In this document: positions 46,455 through 58,029 of the stretch, piece after piece
Layout of the letters: each line of letters starts with the position of its first letter
Position numbering within the stretch: the first letter of the stretch is position 1
Assembly: GCA_016630905.1 (NCBI GenBank)
Contig: WBMQ01000002.1
Span: 1,426,001-1,490,000 of the forward strand
Direction: 5' to 3'
Source: Capillidium heterosporum
Taxonomy: Eukaryota; Entomophthoromycota; Entomophthoromycetes; Entomophthorales; Capillidiaceae
DNA: 64,000 nucleotides
The notes under the pieces: generated by a model
The model's input: the letters and a program-made list of their open reading frames with translations, nothing else
What the model was told of the DNA's origin: nothing
Database searches by the model: none
Program-made: the position numbers and the translations under genes

Positions 46455-46613
46455 TACTTGAAATTTTAACGACACTACCTAAATTTATATTTGATTGCTA
46501 TCGAAAGCTTTGGTTTGGATCAATTTGGAAATTATTGGATTCCTATGCTAATTGCCTTGTACAATTAGTGGCATACAACCCTGTAGATGCCATATTGGTT
46601 CGAATGTCAATTT
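46455..46613 (-). repeat. Diverged outer flank of the inverted repeat, right arm
   Basis: Counterpart of 36877-37034. About 66% identical over the gap-free part; one single-base gap is needed in the inner 64 bases. Confidence 0.7.
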
Positions 46614-47536
46614 AGGGGTGAAAGCTGTACCTCAAGGTTGATCATTACTATTTTTGTTGAAATGTCAATTTGTAGGTATAGGCCGATACTAAAAATTGGA
46701 AAAGTACCGTTTTACCTCGTTCATCCAAGCTAAAGTCGACTAAGCCACCTACCAACCTACTTAAATGTTGATTCTAAGTTAATTATTCATGAGAAAAGGT
46801 ATTTATCTTGAGATTTAAAGTATTTTGATAGATATGCGTTTAAAAAGTAAAAGTTCTTTAAATAAGTGCTTAGAATATTGTATATTAGATGATTGTACTG
46901 TACAAAAACAATTTTATATGTGACTTTTGGAAGGTCGCGTAGATGGAAAAGTCCGTTTGATTCTTACTTCTCCATCGCCTTTGTATCAAACTTTAAATAG
47001 GATGCAAACTTATCTTATCCTTAAAACATAAATAAGTAATTTAAGTATGCTAAAATAAACATCTTATCTTTTAAATCGCTATAGATCGATATATGAGATG
47101 GATTCAGCAGGAATAAAATCGAGATTTAGCTCGTTCTGAATTAAGAATGGTAACTTTTGATGAGACTAAATTCCAGTATATTGATTTGACAATTTATGTC
47201 TATTTTATTGCTCATAAAGTTTCGATATCTATAATTCTAAACTGTTATCTAGCAAAGGAGCAACGAATTCCGTTTGTATCTAGCAACTGCCTTCAAAATG
47301 TATTTGGTAAATAAATATCAAAACTGAATAAAGACGCTGTAGGTTATTTTAACCAATGATGTGTCATACTCGGCATTAATTTGTATCCCCAACAAATCAA
47401 TTTCCAAGCTATAGATTCTACACAATAAGCTTGATGCAACTGATAGAAAGATATGATTTGTCAATAAAGATAATCAAATCTTTACTTTTACATCCAACAG
47501 CTTGAAGTTTCCAACTTTACAAGTTCAGCTACCAGC
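46614..47536. other. Intergenic region
   Basis: About 900 bp between divergent transporter copy 2 and PSF2. No feature. Confidence 0.4.
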
Positions 47537-48356
47537 ATGTCCTTACTACAAAGCCATCAAAACCAGCTGGTGAAGGCCGAGTTGGAGTTTCTAGCCGAAA
47601 GCTACAAGATTGAAATCGAACCCAAGGAAGAGATGTCTGCCATTACTTTAAATTCGGTAACTTAAACTAGCGTAACTAGTGATTTAAATGTTTTTATAGG
47701 GTACATTTGGACCCTTTCGACCACCTAACAAAATTTCAGTGCCCTTATGGCTGGCCATAACTTTGAAAGCTCGTGGCAAATGTAAGATTGTTACACCGAC
47801 TTGGTTAACCGTAGGTAAATCTTTCAACTTCAGATCTATGTTAATTTTTTAAAGATGCACTTACTAGGTTAAACAACCAAGAACGTAAGGATAAACATTT
47901 CGCCAACTTACCCGAAAGCTATTTAGAAGTTTCAAAGATATTGTTTGAAAAGTAAATCTATTTAGTCGATGCTTTATTTATTTTTGTAGAGCGAGTGACG
48001 ATATAGCCGACGTCCCATCGCTACAGAGTATCTTGAAGGATTTGAGTGAATGTAGGAAGAACAAGGTTCGAGCTGGACTAAGTATGTTGACGACCGACTA
48101 TCTACAACTAGACAATTTAACTCGATTTGAAATTAACCGTATCAAGCCGGCTTTTGCCAAGGCATTCAAAGCTCTAACTGTTCTCAAAGGAGTCAAACGT
48201 CCTATATCCCATACCCAAGCTGAGAGTGGTAATGTAGGCATCAAACGAATCAACCTAAGTCAATTATCCCAAAGTCAAGTTTCGCAGGATGTTCATTCGG
48301 AAGATGAAGGTGTCGATATAGGCGACCACACTGAAGCTATCACAAACTTCAAATGA
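47537..48356 (+). CDS. PSF2: GINS complex subunit Psf2
   Basis: Four exons. MSLLQSHQNQLVKAELEFLA begins the protein. After the first intron (47659-47699) comes GTFGPFRPPNKISVPLWLAI, then TLKARGKCKIVTPTWLTVDA, LTRLNNQERKDKHFANLPES, YLEVSKILFEKASDDIADVP and, in the last exon, KDLSECRKNKVRAGLSML, followed by LDNLTRFEINRIKPAF. The PLWLAIxLK, PxWLTV and LDNLTxxEIN blocks are diagnostic for Psf2. The Ser/Gln-rich tail after about residue 200 is extra. GINS binds Cdc45 and Mcm2-7 to form the replicative helicase. Convergent with the Rieske gene, with about 220 bp between stops. Confidence 0.9.
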
Positions 48357-48579
48357 ACCTACATCCAGTCGAGTTGGTTCTTCAACGAAAAAACATGGTA
48401 ATAGTTAATCTTGAGTCTAAAACTCTCTGTTTTTACATTAATTAAATAAAAGTAATTGTATTGTTCTTCAAAGTTATCCATATCTAAGTTATAAAATTGT
48501 ATTTTATTTCAAAGTATAATGCATCGCCAATACTAGCCACTGCTGCCTCTATAATTTATAGCTTCAACACATCATCGAT

Positions 48580-49117
48580 TCAATCTTTAAAGTTCAAGGG
48601 AGTGTCGTCGATGTACACCTTACCATCCTCCTCATACGTCTGGTACACTTTAAGTTTGTGGGGTGTCCTATCGCATTGTCCTTGATACAGGTCAAAACAC
48701 CTTATACAATGGTAAGTTAAAGTCTATAAACCAATTATATAAGAAATAATTGTTTACCAAAAATGAGCTGGACATTTTATCTAGTTTAAATAGCTTCGAA
48801 TTAATATGCAAAAATACAAATTAAAGCATTACCGCTTTTCCAAACTTTATACCAAAGTCTTCGATATCCACCAGTTTTCCTAACTTCAAAGGGTAGCCTT
48901 GGTGGGGACAGAACTATTAAAGATAAAGATAAGCATTTCAGTATTTACAATGAATATTTACCGCATCAACAGCTGTCAACTTATCATCGTACTTCAATAC
49001 CAGCACTTTAAATGTCCTATCATCTTTACTAACTTCAATTTGTTTAAAATGGAACGACTTGCAACTACTCAGTTCGAACTCCTCTAAGCTTCCCACCTCA
49101 ACTTTGTTGGTCTCCAT
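48580..49117 (-). CDS. Small Rieske [2Fe-2S] protein, RFESD-like
   Basis: Three or four exons giving about 120 residues. METNKVEVGSLEEFELSSC leads to VLKYDDKLTAVDA, then FCPHQGYPLKLGKLVDIEDF (first cluster motif C-P-H), FGIKFGKA, and in a tiny exon IKCPAHFW (second motif C-P-A-H), then CFDLYQGQCDRTPHKLKVYQ and EEDGKVYIDD at the end. All four cluster ligands (Cys-His, Cys-His) are present. There are no hydroxylase, oxidase or nitrite-reductase domains, so it resembles the stand-alone vertebrate RFESD and ferredoxin-like small subunits. The partner enzyme is unknown. The exon with the second motif is only about 23 nt, flanked by introns at about 48727-48767 and 48791-48843. The start at 49117 is the first ATG. 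Confidence 0.75.
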
Positions 49118-49403
49118 CTTCAAAATGTTTCCAGCTTGTTATCTAACTTTTGATCAAAGATTATGAAGATGCCGGTTAAATTGGAACGTTTATGGAAATT
49201 TACTATTAGCTAATAGACCCGAACTTTAGAGTGATAAATTGTTCCTAACAAGTAAACTTAGATGCAATAGAAGGTCCAAAAATTCAAAGTACAAGCTTCG
49301 TTCAGAGATGTATAAAAGTTAAACAAAATCCAGCACTGATAAAATATATACAAAAATCGATTTATTAAAAGTAAACACCAAGCCCCAAAATACATTTTAC
49401 AGT

Positions 49404-49868
49404 CTATAAGGCAAAAGCTACTGTACGTTTACAGCTAGGGCAGGTATGGTGCTCCTCTAAGCAACTCGGTATTGCCAAAGGTATCCACCACAAAGGCCAT
49501 ATAATAAAAAATAACGCTAGCGAGCTGCATAAAGCTTTATGGCCTAAAATAATCAATTTTAATCCTTAAATATCTAAAAAGTACCTGGTTTATAACTAAC
49601 TTCTGTTGTTACTTGGATGTTCTCATAAGGGCAGATGAGGATAGCAGGTCCTCGGTTGTTAAGATGTAACAATACAGGTTGGACTGATTAAGTGAGCTGT
49701 TGGCAAGATTGGTGAAGTTATTCTAACTGTAGGATTGGATGGAATGTCACAAGTACTTTCAGAATAGCTGGGAGGTTGAAGTTTGTCAGCCAACAGGGGT
49801 TGAGAACTGCTGTCTTTGTCGTTCTGAACTGAACTAGTAGATTCGGTTGGCTTTTGTATAAACACCAT
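49404..49868 (-). CDS. LITAF-domain membrane-associated protein
   Basis: Three exons with introns at 49684-49756 and 49544-49584. The N-terminal part is Ser/Gln-rich and carries a PPSYSE motif (PPxY, as in LITAF/SIMPLE for Nedd4-type ligases). After the first intron comes VLLHLNNRGPAILICPYENI, VTTEVSYKPGHKALCSS, then a hydrophobic anchor (LALFFIIWPLWWIPLAIPS) and CLEEHHTCPSCKRTVAF. The C-terminal zinc knuckle HxCPxC is complete. The N-terminal knuckle, normally CPxC, reads CPYE, so one ligand is missing. The domain anchors such proteins to the cytosolic face of endosomal/lysosomal membranes. The ATG at 49868 is the first that gives a conventional start before the PPxY. Confidence 0.75.
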
Positions 49869-51009
49869 TTGGTAAGGATGTAGTAATTTTAGATGGGTAA
49901 AGCTTTTATAGCCTTTGAGCCAAACCCAAACCTGATGGTATGTCAAGTTTTCTAAACTTTGCAAAGGGATTGCTAATTGACCTCCACAAACTTTTATAAG
50001 AACATTTGTAAGGGTTGTATAGAGTAGAAATGCACAGCTTTAAGGCCAAAACTATATATTCTGAAGGAACGGCTCTAGTGTTGAAATAGTATATGTGAAC
50101 TTTATACAAATTCATTGAACTCAATGCACTTTGAAACCTATCCACACTTTCTAATAAAAATGTGCTAACAAGTTCAAGTGAATGATACTAAACTTAAATT
50201 TTGAATTACTTCATACAAATTAAAGCACCAATTCCAATTATAGCTTTTCTGCTAATGTCTATCGTTTATTACTATCACTAACGTACATCGACACAAGCCA
50301 AAATAAAAAGCCTATTCAGTTATTTTGAAGCGAAGTCTTTTGTATATAGTTGCGACAAAAGCACTTGGACTGAATCTCTAGCAAGAATAGAAGAGAATGC
50401 CTTGCAAGCCTATCGTTTCAACCTAAAAGTTTCAAGTTAAAACTTTTGTACTCGCCCATTCAAAGTATACTTAGAATAGTAAAAATTGCAATTGAAATGT
50501 TTGAAGTAAAACCTATATATACTTTACACCACCTGAATTTAACGTCTTTCTCTTTATGCTTTTACAAAGAACAAATCTCCGTCAACTTACCCTACAGAAA
50601 ATTTTCATCAAGTTAACCGTAATCAGTTAGTTCAAACGTAGAGATTAAAATTTCAATTATTCACTAGTGTCGAACAAAAGAGAACATTTTTCAATATAGA
50701 TTCCCTTTCATTCCCTTTCTCCTTCACTATTTCCAACAACTTAGTTTAATAAAGGAGCATACCTAGTTTTTATCAACTATTAAAACTAAAGGCAGCTCTT
50801 TTATGAATCCTAGCTTCTAATTCGACTATTAAAGCGGTTACCACCTAATATTTGCAATATATTGCCAACCAACCAACATTCCTACTACCCTAATCTATTA
50901 TTATCGATATTAATATCAAACCTAACCCATACACCCAACTAATCTTTACCTCTGCCTCTAAACTTGCACCTTTTTTGATAAAAAACACAAGAATATAGAG
51001 CCAAAAGCC
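49869..51009. other. Divergent intergenic region
   Basis: About 1.1 kb between divergent genes. Its right part is pyrimidine- and CAA-rich (50560-51000), as in fungal promoters and leaders. Confidence 0.4.
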
Positions 51010-52154
51010 ATGTTGACGAAAGCGCGTCGCCTGCCTCTAAGTTCTCAGCCACAGCTAGTTTCTAACTCGGAGCTGAAGTTGACCAACACCTACGACGTAA
51101 ACCTGTTTAACGACTTGCGAAGATACCAACTTGAGCTTGAAGAAGAATCCCAAATTGAATAAACGACTAAGCTTACAAGTCCTATCTACCACCTTATCAC
51201 GATTGAAGACCAACTCCCTAACTCGTAAACTGAGCCGAAGTTTCAACAAGAATGCCATAAATAGCACAACAGACACCACTTACCAACAACTCCATAATCC
51301 TACTCGAAGATACCCTTTCGTCCGGTGGACATAACAGCTTCGACTTGAAGGAGAAGGAAAAAGAGAAGATCGAAGAGAAAGTCAAATTCTCCACGTTGGA
51401 AAAGCCTGATCTAGGCACTGACTTCTTCGTAGATGTGACGTTGACCTGCAACAAGAAGTTGAAGGACGGGTATACTATCCCTAAGCGTATAAAGTTGCCC
51501 GAAGCGCTGTTCAACTTAGACAAAGATTTGGAATCCCAGTTGGATGACTTTGGCAGGTTTGACTTACAGTCTCCCAATCCTAGGAACCCCATCAGCATCA
51601 ACTTGGATACAAAGAACACCAACTTGAACAACCCCAGCTTCCAACTCAAAGTCTACGAGGAAAGTTTCGTCAACAACTTGAAGAGTCAATCTGGTGACAT
51701 TTTCTTCAAAGTCCAGTACGTGCGATCCAAGGATCTGCAGAAGGGGAAAGAGTTGGAGAACGAACGGTTCTACAATAGCTTAAAACTCGGCGAGACGGAT
51801 ATTCAAAACGACAGCAACCTCAATTTGTTTTCCGATAGGAGCTGGCCGTGCGGTCCCATCCCCCAGAAATTTTTGGACAAGATTTATCGGGAGACCAACA
51901 CTCAACCTCAACAGCCAACCATGAGAACTACCAATCCAGACCAGAACTTGGACTTGAAAGAAAAGTACCAGTTTCGTCGCTCCCAATTCGAACTAGAGCT
52001 GCAATTGGCCATCGATCAGTTCACCCAGAACCAGAAATTGGACCCCATACCCAATCGTTTCAAATTCAATTCCAACACCACTATAAACGAAACTAAGATC
52101 AATGTGCCCAGCTTTACTAAGGTTTGGGTCAAGGACAGATTCAAGGTTGTATAA
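51010..52154 (+). CDS. Unrecognised protein, probable single frame break near its start
   Basis: Not recognised. The ATG at 51010 opens LPLSSQPQLVSNSELKLTN and YDVNLFNDLRRYQLELEEES, which stops shortly after at 51163. The continuation LNKRLSLQVLSTTLSRLKTN is one frame over. It joins by a 40-nt intron (51225-51264, GTAAAC...ATAG) to the main frame that runs to 52154. No intron explains the first shift. The main part is hydrophilic and Lys/Asn-rich, beginning TNNSIILLEDTLSSGG, with FVDVTLTCNKKLKDGYTIPK, RIKLPEALFNLDKDLESQL and a conserved-looking SWPCGPIPQKFLDKI. There is no signal peptide, membrane segment or known catalytic motif. A nuclear or cytosolic scaffold is a guess only. It converges on the secreted-protein gene with about 36 bp between the stops. 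Confidence 0.55.
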
Positions 52155-52190
52155 ATTTATATATATAAATAAATCAAAGACAATATGATA

Positions 52191-52862
52191 TTAAATAGTG
52201 TGTTTTATTGGAATTCGACTTTGGAATCTTTTCTTCTCATCAGTATCTTCGACTTCATAGCTCTCATCACAGTAGATCTGGTAAGTCTTTTTGTCGATTA
52301 GACTCTTATGCATCACCTCATTTACCAACTGGAAACTTAACTTTTTGTTGTCCTTACACTTGCGCTGTACGTTGATGATGGCGTACAGGTGGACCCCTTT
52401 TCCCGATTTTAAGATGACTTGGGTATAGATCTTGTGATTGAAATGCTTGCGCTGCTTCAGAATGTGTATGGCAGTTTCTCCATGCTCTTCGATTTCCTCT
52501 TTTTTATCTTTGGCTTCTTTAGATTTGAAAGAAGAAAGTTTAGCTAGTATCTTTTGCTTGATACTTTTGATTTTATCCTTGTCCTCATCCTCGTCGTCGC
52601 TCTCTTTGATATCAGTAATATTGAGAGCCTTTAAAATCTTTTTAGCGTCGTAGAGCCTGGTTTTGTCGTCATAGTTTCCATCCCAGCTCTTGATAATAGT
52701 TTCACTTAAGACCAAGTTGAAGGTGGGGTCAGTTTGATCGATACTCAAAGTGGTGTTGGTTTTGGCTTTAGATTCCTTGATACTTTTGCGGTTGTGGTTG
52801 TGGTGGGATTTCGATAGGATTGTAGTTACAAGTAAAAGTAAAGTTATTAGTTGGATTAGCAT
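52191..52862 (-). CDS. Secreted protein of unknown function
   Basis: 223 residues, single exon. It starts with a signal peptide (LIQLITLLLLVTTILS). The mature part is highly charged, with a basic SKSHHNHNRKSIKESK start, a DESDDEDEDKDKIKS acidic stretch, a Lys/Glu-rich helix and a C-terminal segment (YTQVILKSGKGVHLYAIINV, CKDNKKLSFQLVNEVMHKSL, KTYQIYCDESYEVED) with beta-rich character and two Cys. I recognise no family. A TATA-like element lies about 60 bp upstream (52922-52929). It may be a wall, matrix or effector protein. Confidence 0.6.
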   Translation of the reverse strand: MLIQLITLLLLVTTILSKSHHNHNRKSIKESKAKTNTTLSIDQTDPTFNLVLSETIIKSWDGNYDDKTRLYDAKKILKALNITDIKESDDEDEDKDKIKSIKQKILAKLSSFKSKEAKDKKEEIEEHGETAIHILKQRKHFNHKIYTQVILKSGKGVHLYAIINVQRKCKDNKKLSFQLVNEVMHKSLIDKKTYQIYCDESYEVEDTDEKKRFQSRIPIKHTI

Positions 52863-53261
52863 ATTTTAAGTTGCTGATTGTAAACTAAAAAGAATTATAT
52901 GTAGAAAAGAAATATTGGCATGTTTATATAGTGCTGGACAAGAGAACTGAGTATTACCAAAAATGGCGATTACGAACAAGTGCCAATAGATTGAAGGCAT
53001 TTCAAACAATAAATTGAGGTGTGAAAAGGAAGGAATTGCAGCAAAAAAGTCAAAAGTTATTCTTCCTATAAATTTAACCCAATGCTTTAGACTAAATCAG
53101 TGTTCCTTTTGGTATTAGTCCGAAATTTATAAATTTGATCGAAAAGCTGGCATACCAAGTCTATTCGCTTAAGGCCACCAACAAATATACCAGCCAAGAA
53201 CATCAAAATTTTATTTTCCTTAAGATCATGACCTACCATGCCAACCTACACCTTATCTAAT
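52863..53261. other. Intergenic region
   Basis: About 400 bp between two minus-strand genes. The only sign is the TATA-like TTATATAG at 52922-52929. Confidence 0.4.
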
Positions 53262-55230
53262 CTAAACCTTCTCCTCCTCGATGAAGTTCAAGTTGGATTC
53301 ACGTCTACGGTCTCCATTCCGAGTGTCGAACGGGTGCCCTGTAAAGTATGGGGTAACTGGAGAGACAATGGAACCAGAGTAGGCCAGATTATGGGAGTAG
53401 TTCAGGTTCAACGAAGTCTTGGATAGATTTTCAGTAACCTTTTTACTCTTGATGAAGAGGCAGGTGCAGAATCCAATTATAGCGAACGGCACCAGACAAA
53501 TAAACATCTTTTGATATGCCAGCAATACTTTTAAGTTGTACTCGGCCAACTCTTTACCCCCTAACTTTACGACGTCCTCCAGATAAGCAGGCATAGCGTT
53601 ATCTAAGATGGCACCGGCAACTGGCAGCCCTAAAACTCCACCCATACTGAAAGAAAATCCAGAAACGCTGGTGGCAACAGCAACATCCTTCTCATCAATA
53701 CTAGCTTGAGCAGCAACCAAACTGGTCTGTCCAGTAAATCCTACTCCAATACCTAGCAAAATCAAGTAAGTCAACTCCTCCCACTCTTTCAACTGGGGGG
53801 ATCGAATGGCAATTACTAGGGTCATGGCAGCTATAGTAAAACTACCAAACCACAGCATCTCTACATACTTGAACCTAGTACGGTGCCCGATAACTCCTGA
53901 CAGTGCTGAGACTAAACCGTTACATAATAAAAAAGGTAGTAAGTGGGTCGAACCCTCTACACTCTTTAAAGTCATCGGAGAGTGTAGAGCTTTGAAATAG
54001 GGGATCCAATGCACCAACAACGAAGAAACTACTATACCATTGACGAAGGAGGAGAAGGCAGCAGCCACAAAGGAGATCTGCAATTGGTTCAAGATATTCC
54101 ATCGAAATTGGGGTTTGCTGGTTGAAGCGTTGTAAAGATTCAGTTTAGGCTTGAAGAAGATCTTAGGTGGCAAGATAGGCTCCTTAGCCACCTTGTTTTC
54201 GACGTATAAAAACGCAATCAACGATAAGACTCCTACACTCAAAGTAGCAATGACTTGGACCGACGTCCAGCTGAAATCTTTACCACCCCAGTTCAACCCA
54301 ATGGACAGGAAGACTACTCCCAAAATCAAAGTAAAAGTGCCTAACCAGTCAACCTTGCTCAACTTTTGAAACGTGCTGACTTTGGAATCCAAGGTATTGT
54401 TGGGATTGAAGTTGTTGGGATACAGAAAGAAAAAGTAAACGAAACTGACCAACGACAGAATGAAAGTTAGATAGTAACAGAACTTGAAATTCAAGTTGTC
54501 TTCGAAGACTCCGGCTAGCATGGGGCCCAACACGTTACTAAAAGTCAATGCCAAGCTCGTCAAGCTTAGGAACAGGCTTCGGTTGCTTATGTTGTCTAAA
54601 TTTAAATCGGCGATCAAGATAAAGGGAATGACTATTAAACCACTACTGCCTACCCCTACGATACTCCTGCCTAATATAAAGAGTAGGGAAGTTGGGGCCA
54701 AGGCACAGATTAAAGAACCTAGCAGGAAAGCTAGGATGGCGAACAGTAGCATCAGTTTTCGCCCTAGTAGGTCGCTCAGTTTACCGTAGAGGGGGAATAA
54801 AGCGTTCAAAGCGATCATGTAGGCTCCGGTTATCCAAGTTACTGTAGAGCCGCGGTTAAGAGGGTTGAGATCTTTAGCTACCCGATCGGAGATAGTACTG
54901 GACATGGTCTGCTCCAAGCCGCCCTGGAAGACCACTAGAACTATGCTATTTTTTGAAAACGTTAGTATATATGCCACCTGATAGGAAAACTTACCCAAAG
55001 TAGATGAGAGCTAGACGAAACTTTGATATCTTGATTGTTGTAGATCTATCTATGGAGGAGTTGGTGTTGGAGGGTTTATTCAGCATATTAGACGAGGAGT
55101 CGGTTCGACTACTTTGGTTGGAGTTGGTGGACCTGTAGCTCTGGAAGTTCTTGCTGTACAGCTTTTTCAAAGCTAGGATGGCTTCCTTGCGTAGATTTTG
55201 TGATTTGGTAGAGTCGGATGTCGATTCCAT
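53262..55230 (-). CDS. DHA2-family MFS drug/H+ antiporter, 14 TM
   Basis: Two exons with an intron at about 54951-54996. Exon 1 is a hydrophilic Ser/Asn-rich cytosolic tail ending FRLALIYFG. Exon 2 continues VLVVFQGGLEQTMSST (TM1, family position of the D/E-Q-T motif), WITGAYMIALNALFPLYGKL, SDLLGRKLMLLFAIL (motif A), LFILGRSIVGVGSSGLIVIP (motif B region), LGPMLAGVFEDN (motif C region) and a long second half with WLGTFTLILGVVFLSIGLNW. Length (about 640 residues) and TM count fit the 14-TM DHA2 group that exports drugs, siderophores or basic amino acids. Substrate unknown. The final cytosolic tail carries TGHPFDTRNGDRRRESNLNF. Confidence 0.88.
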
Positions 55231-57288
55231 ACTTTTTTATTTCGTTGAAGTTAATTTACAAAGCTTCTAATGAATGTATATATGGATGGCTAATCCTACT
55301 TATCTATGATGATTTAAACTTAGGTAGGTAGAGTTAAAATTATTTAAAAGGTATGTGGATTTCAATATTAGCTTATATAACCATTTTTCAGGATTTGATA
55401 TGACAATACCTTGATAGAAATCTTTTAGGCTGAAGCTATCAAACCTAAAATTTTCATTCGGGCTAGAGAAAAATATGTTTAGTAGTACGTAGATACGTGC
55501 TATATGATATAATTTTGGATGGTCTTTTCAATAGGATATAGAGTTCGAAAACGTCAGATATTACTTTCAAACATTACTTTTTGTCCAATATCTAATATGC
55601 AGTTTGAGGTTTCAGTTCGTAACTTGGACCATCAAACCGTTTATAAAAATTTCTTCAAGTTCTAGTCCAAAACCCGATGTATAGCTTTTCAAGTCGTTTA
55701 ATATTCAGATTCCGATCCAAATGTTCAATTAGTAATACCTACAGCTATGTTGCAATCCTTCACCTTATCTTACGGGTTTCCATATAGGTGGATAGCAAAG
55801 ATTTGCTTTACAGTAAATTAATTTGAAACTTGACTTATCTAACCTACATTATATATTACTTTAAAACTAGATACTCCCTATCATATATTAGTTTAAAACT
55901 TTGCGTACCTCTAAAACTTTAAAATGGAAGCTTTACATATACCTAAATATGCTGTAGCTTCTTACATGCCATCTTACTTCAAAGATAGCCCGGTTCGGTT
56001 AATCCTTGCTTTTATTGATTCTAGTACACTTGGAATTTCAATAACACTATTTGACATTGGTGGGGAAATACCAACTCTGTTTCTTTTATCTAGTCTTTCA
56101 TTTTCAAAAGGGGGGTATTGGAATCCGATCACGTAAATGAAGTGGTAGTCGATATAGAGCCTAGTTAAATTAATTGGATTTGACTTTCTTATCCTCAAAA
56201 GCATAATCCAAAGGCATAGATAACTGTTTTCCCCAACCAAACCAGATCCACTCTAGTACTTGGAAAGTTCATGCAGACGATACTTAGATACTTCATTTCG
56301 AAACTATCTTTAAACTGTATAAATCCCGATTATTCAGTTTAGATCCGATGCCATTGAAGAAATACCTCCTGCAGATTTTGTGACAGGTTTAATAGACACC
56401 AATCAGATGATCACTTGCATGGATACTTATATCTTGTACCAAGGATATAAATGGACAGGATACTGACAGTTAAGCTAAACCAGGCCAACCACCAGCGAAA
56501 GCTTCAAGTTTCATTACAAGCTTAGTGTAAACTACAATACCATTTAGCAAATTAGATCTACTTGTAGTATATCCCATCCCTGTTAAATATTTGAAGATGA
56601 TATAAAGTTTTAGGTGGTGGTTGATTAATTTCGATAGGTATAAAGACTTCTGAGAGTAAGAAAAATCCCAGTACATTCTAACAAAAGGCATATTCTAAAC
56701 ACTCGAGTCCAGACAATAACCTTATAAAACTTTCTATTGTGAGTGTACTTCTTGTTATATCTATCCAATAAAACATTCAACCGATATATACTTTAACAAT
56801 TGCCTCCGTTACAGTTTTTATTGGGCTTACTTCCTATTAGGTATGTATCATTAGATACAGAAAAGTTTGTCAGATCTCTCAGCTAAAGATGCTGCAGCAA
56901 TAGTTAGAATCTTAGTAAACTGATCTACCTTGTATATTTTATTAGCAAATATTCATCTAAGGAATAAATGGGTATAATCAAAATATTGAATCTAATTACT
57001 GGAATCAACTTTATATTTGACTACTCAGCCTACTAATATCAAACTAAGCTAGCATAGAACAAAGTAAAGTAAACTTCACAACTGAACTTATAAACTACAT
57101 GTTTCAACTATTTCAAAAGCATATATATCTGATAAAATATACAGCTCTTATATAACAAATAAGCTTAGTAAACTTTAATTTAGACTCGTAGGCGAAACTA
57201 GCGGTTTTGAAAGGTAGCTTCAGACAGGAAAAGGTCAGTCTACCTTAAAAGTAAAGTATAGGCATTAGCAAAACGCCCCGATTTCAAC
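55231..57288. other. Long gene-free region
   Basis: About 2.1 kb. Frames at 55924-56136 (plus), 55974-56240 and 56470-56691 (minus) have coding-like stretches but no motif or consistent exon structure. Possibly remnants; not annotated as genes. Confidence 0.4.
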
Positions 57289-58029
57289 CTATTCAAACTC
57301 CACCTGAAGCTCCTTAGCCGACCAGTCCTCGTAGGAACCGTCGGGGAGATGACGACGTACTACGAATGGGATCATCTGGGCTTTCAGTTCCAACAAAGCG
57401 ATCTGAAACGGATCAGTCTCTCCAGCTAGTTGAACGAGAACGGGCGCGTTCAAACTTTTGTCTCATAAGTACAAGCTTTAATTTAAAAAATAAAAGTTAC
57501 CTCAGCTGGAGGGCACGGGTACCTAATATACGAGCCTTCTCGTACTTGGTCATGTAAGGGGTAGTTTGACGTTTCTCTTTAGCTACTTGGGCCGGACCTG
57601 AATGGCCGACGTCCCCATGTTTGTGGTACGCCTCACTATCCACTACTATTTTCCTCAAGTCAAAGTCTGCCACTTTAGTCTCACGAGCTTTGGCAATGGA
57701 TCCGGCATTAGCTACCCGTTCCTTGTCGTTGGGTTCCTTCTTGGACTTTTTGACCTTGTCATGAACCTCTTGGTGTTTGGGATCGTCAAAATTCATCTCG
57801 CCTTCCTCTTCGTTGTCTAAGTCCATATCTTCGTTTTCCTAAAGGCAAAAATGAGCTGGGTTGGTTTGGAATTGAAAGTTTGATTCAATTAAGAGAGATG
57901 GGTAGAAACTTACCAAATCGTAATCGAAAGTTGGTCTAAAGGTTAAAATAAAGTGAAATTTAATAAATGGATCATGTATATATAAGCTTACTCTTCACCG
58001 AACTCCTCATCATTTTCGTAGTCACTCAT
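57289..58029 (-). CDS. RPO26: RNA polymerase I/II/III common subunit Rpb6
   Basis: Four exons. The start [13 protein letters not shown] is the acidic Rpb6 N-terminus, spliced to a short PTFDYD exon, then to a Glu/Asp-rich block ([19 protein letters not shown]) and a basic linker. The conserved core begins [20 protein letters not shown] and, after an intron (about 57460-57500), continues [54 protein letters not shown]. The core is unmistakable. The linker between acidic N-terminus and core (about 70 residues) is longer than usual. It stabilises the clamp of all three nuclear polymerases. Confidence 0.92.

Noticed and set aside
55924-56240. Overlapping open frames on both strands
   Set aside because: Neither has introns, motifs or a promoter. 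The minus-strand one looks mildly coding-like but shifts frame repeatedly.
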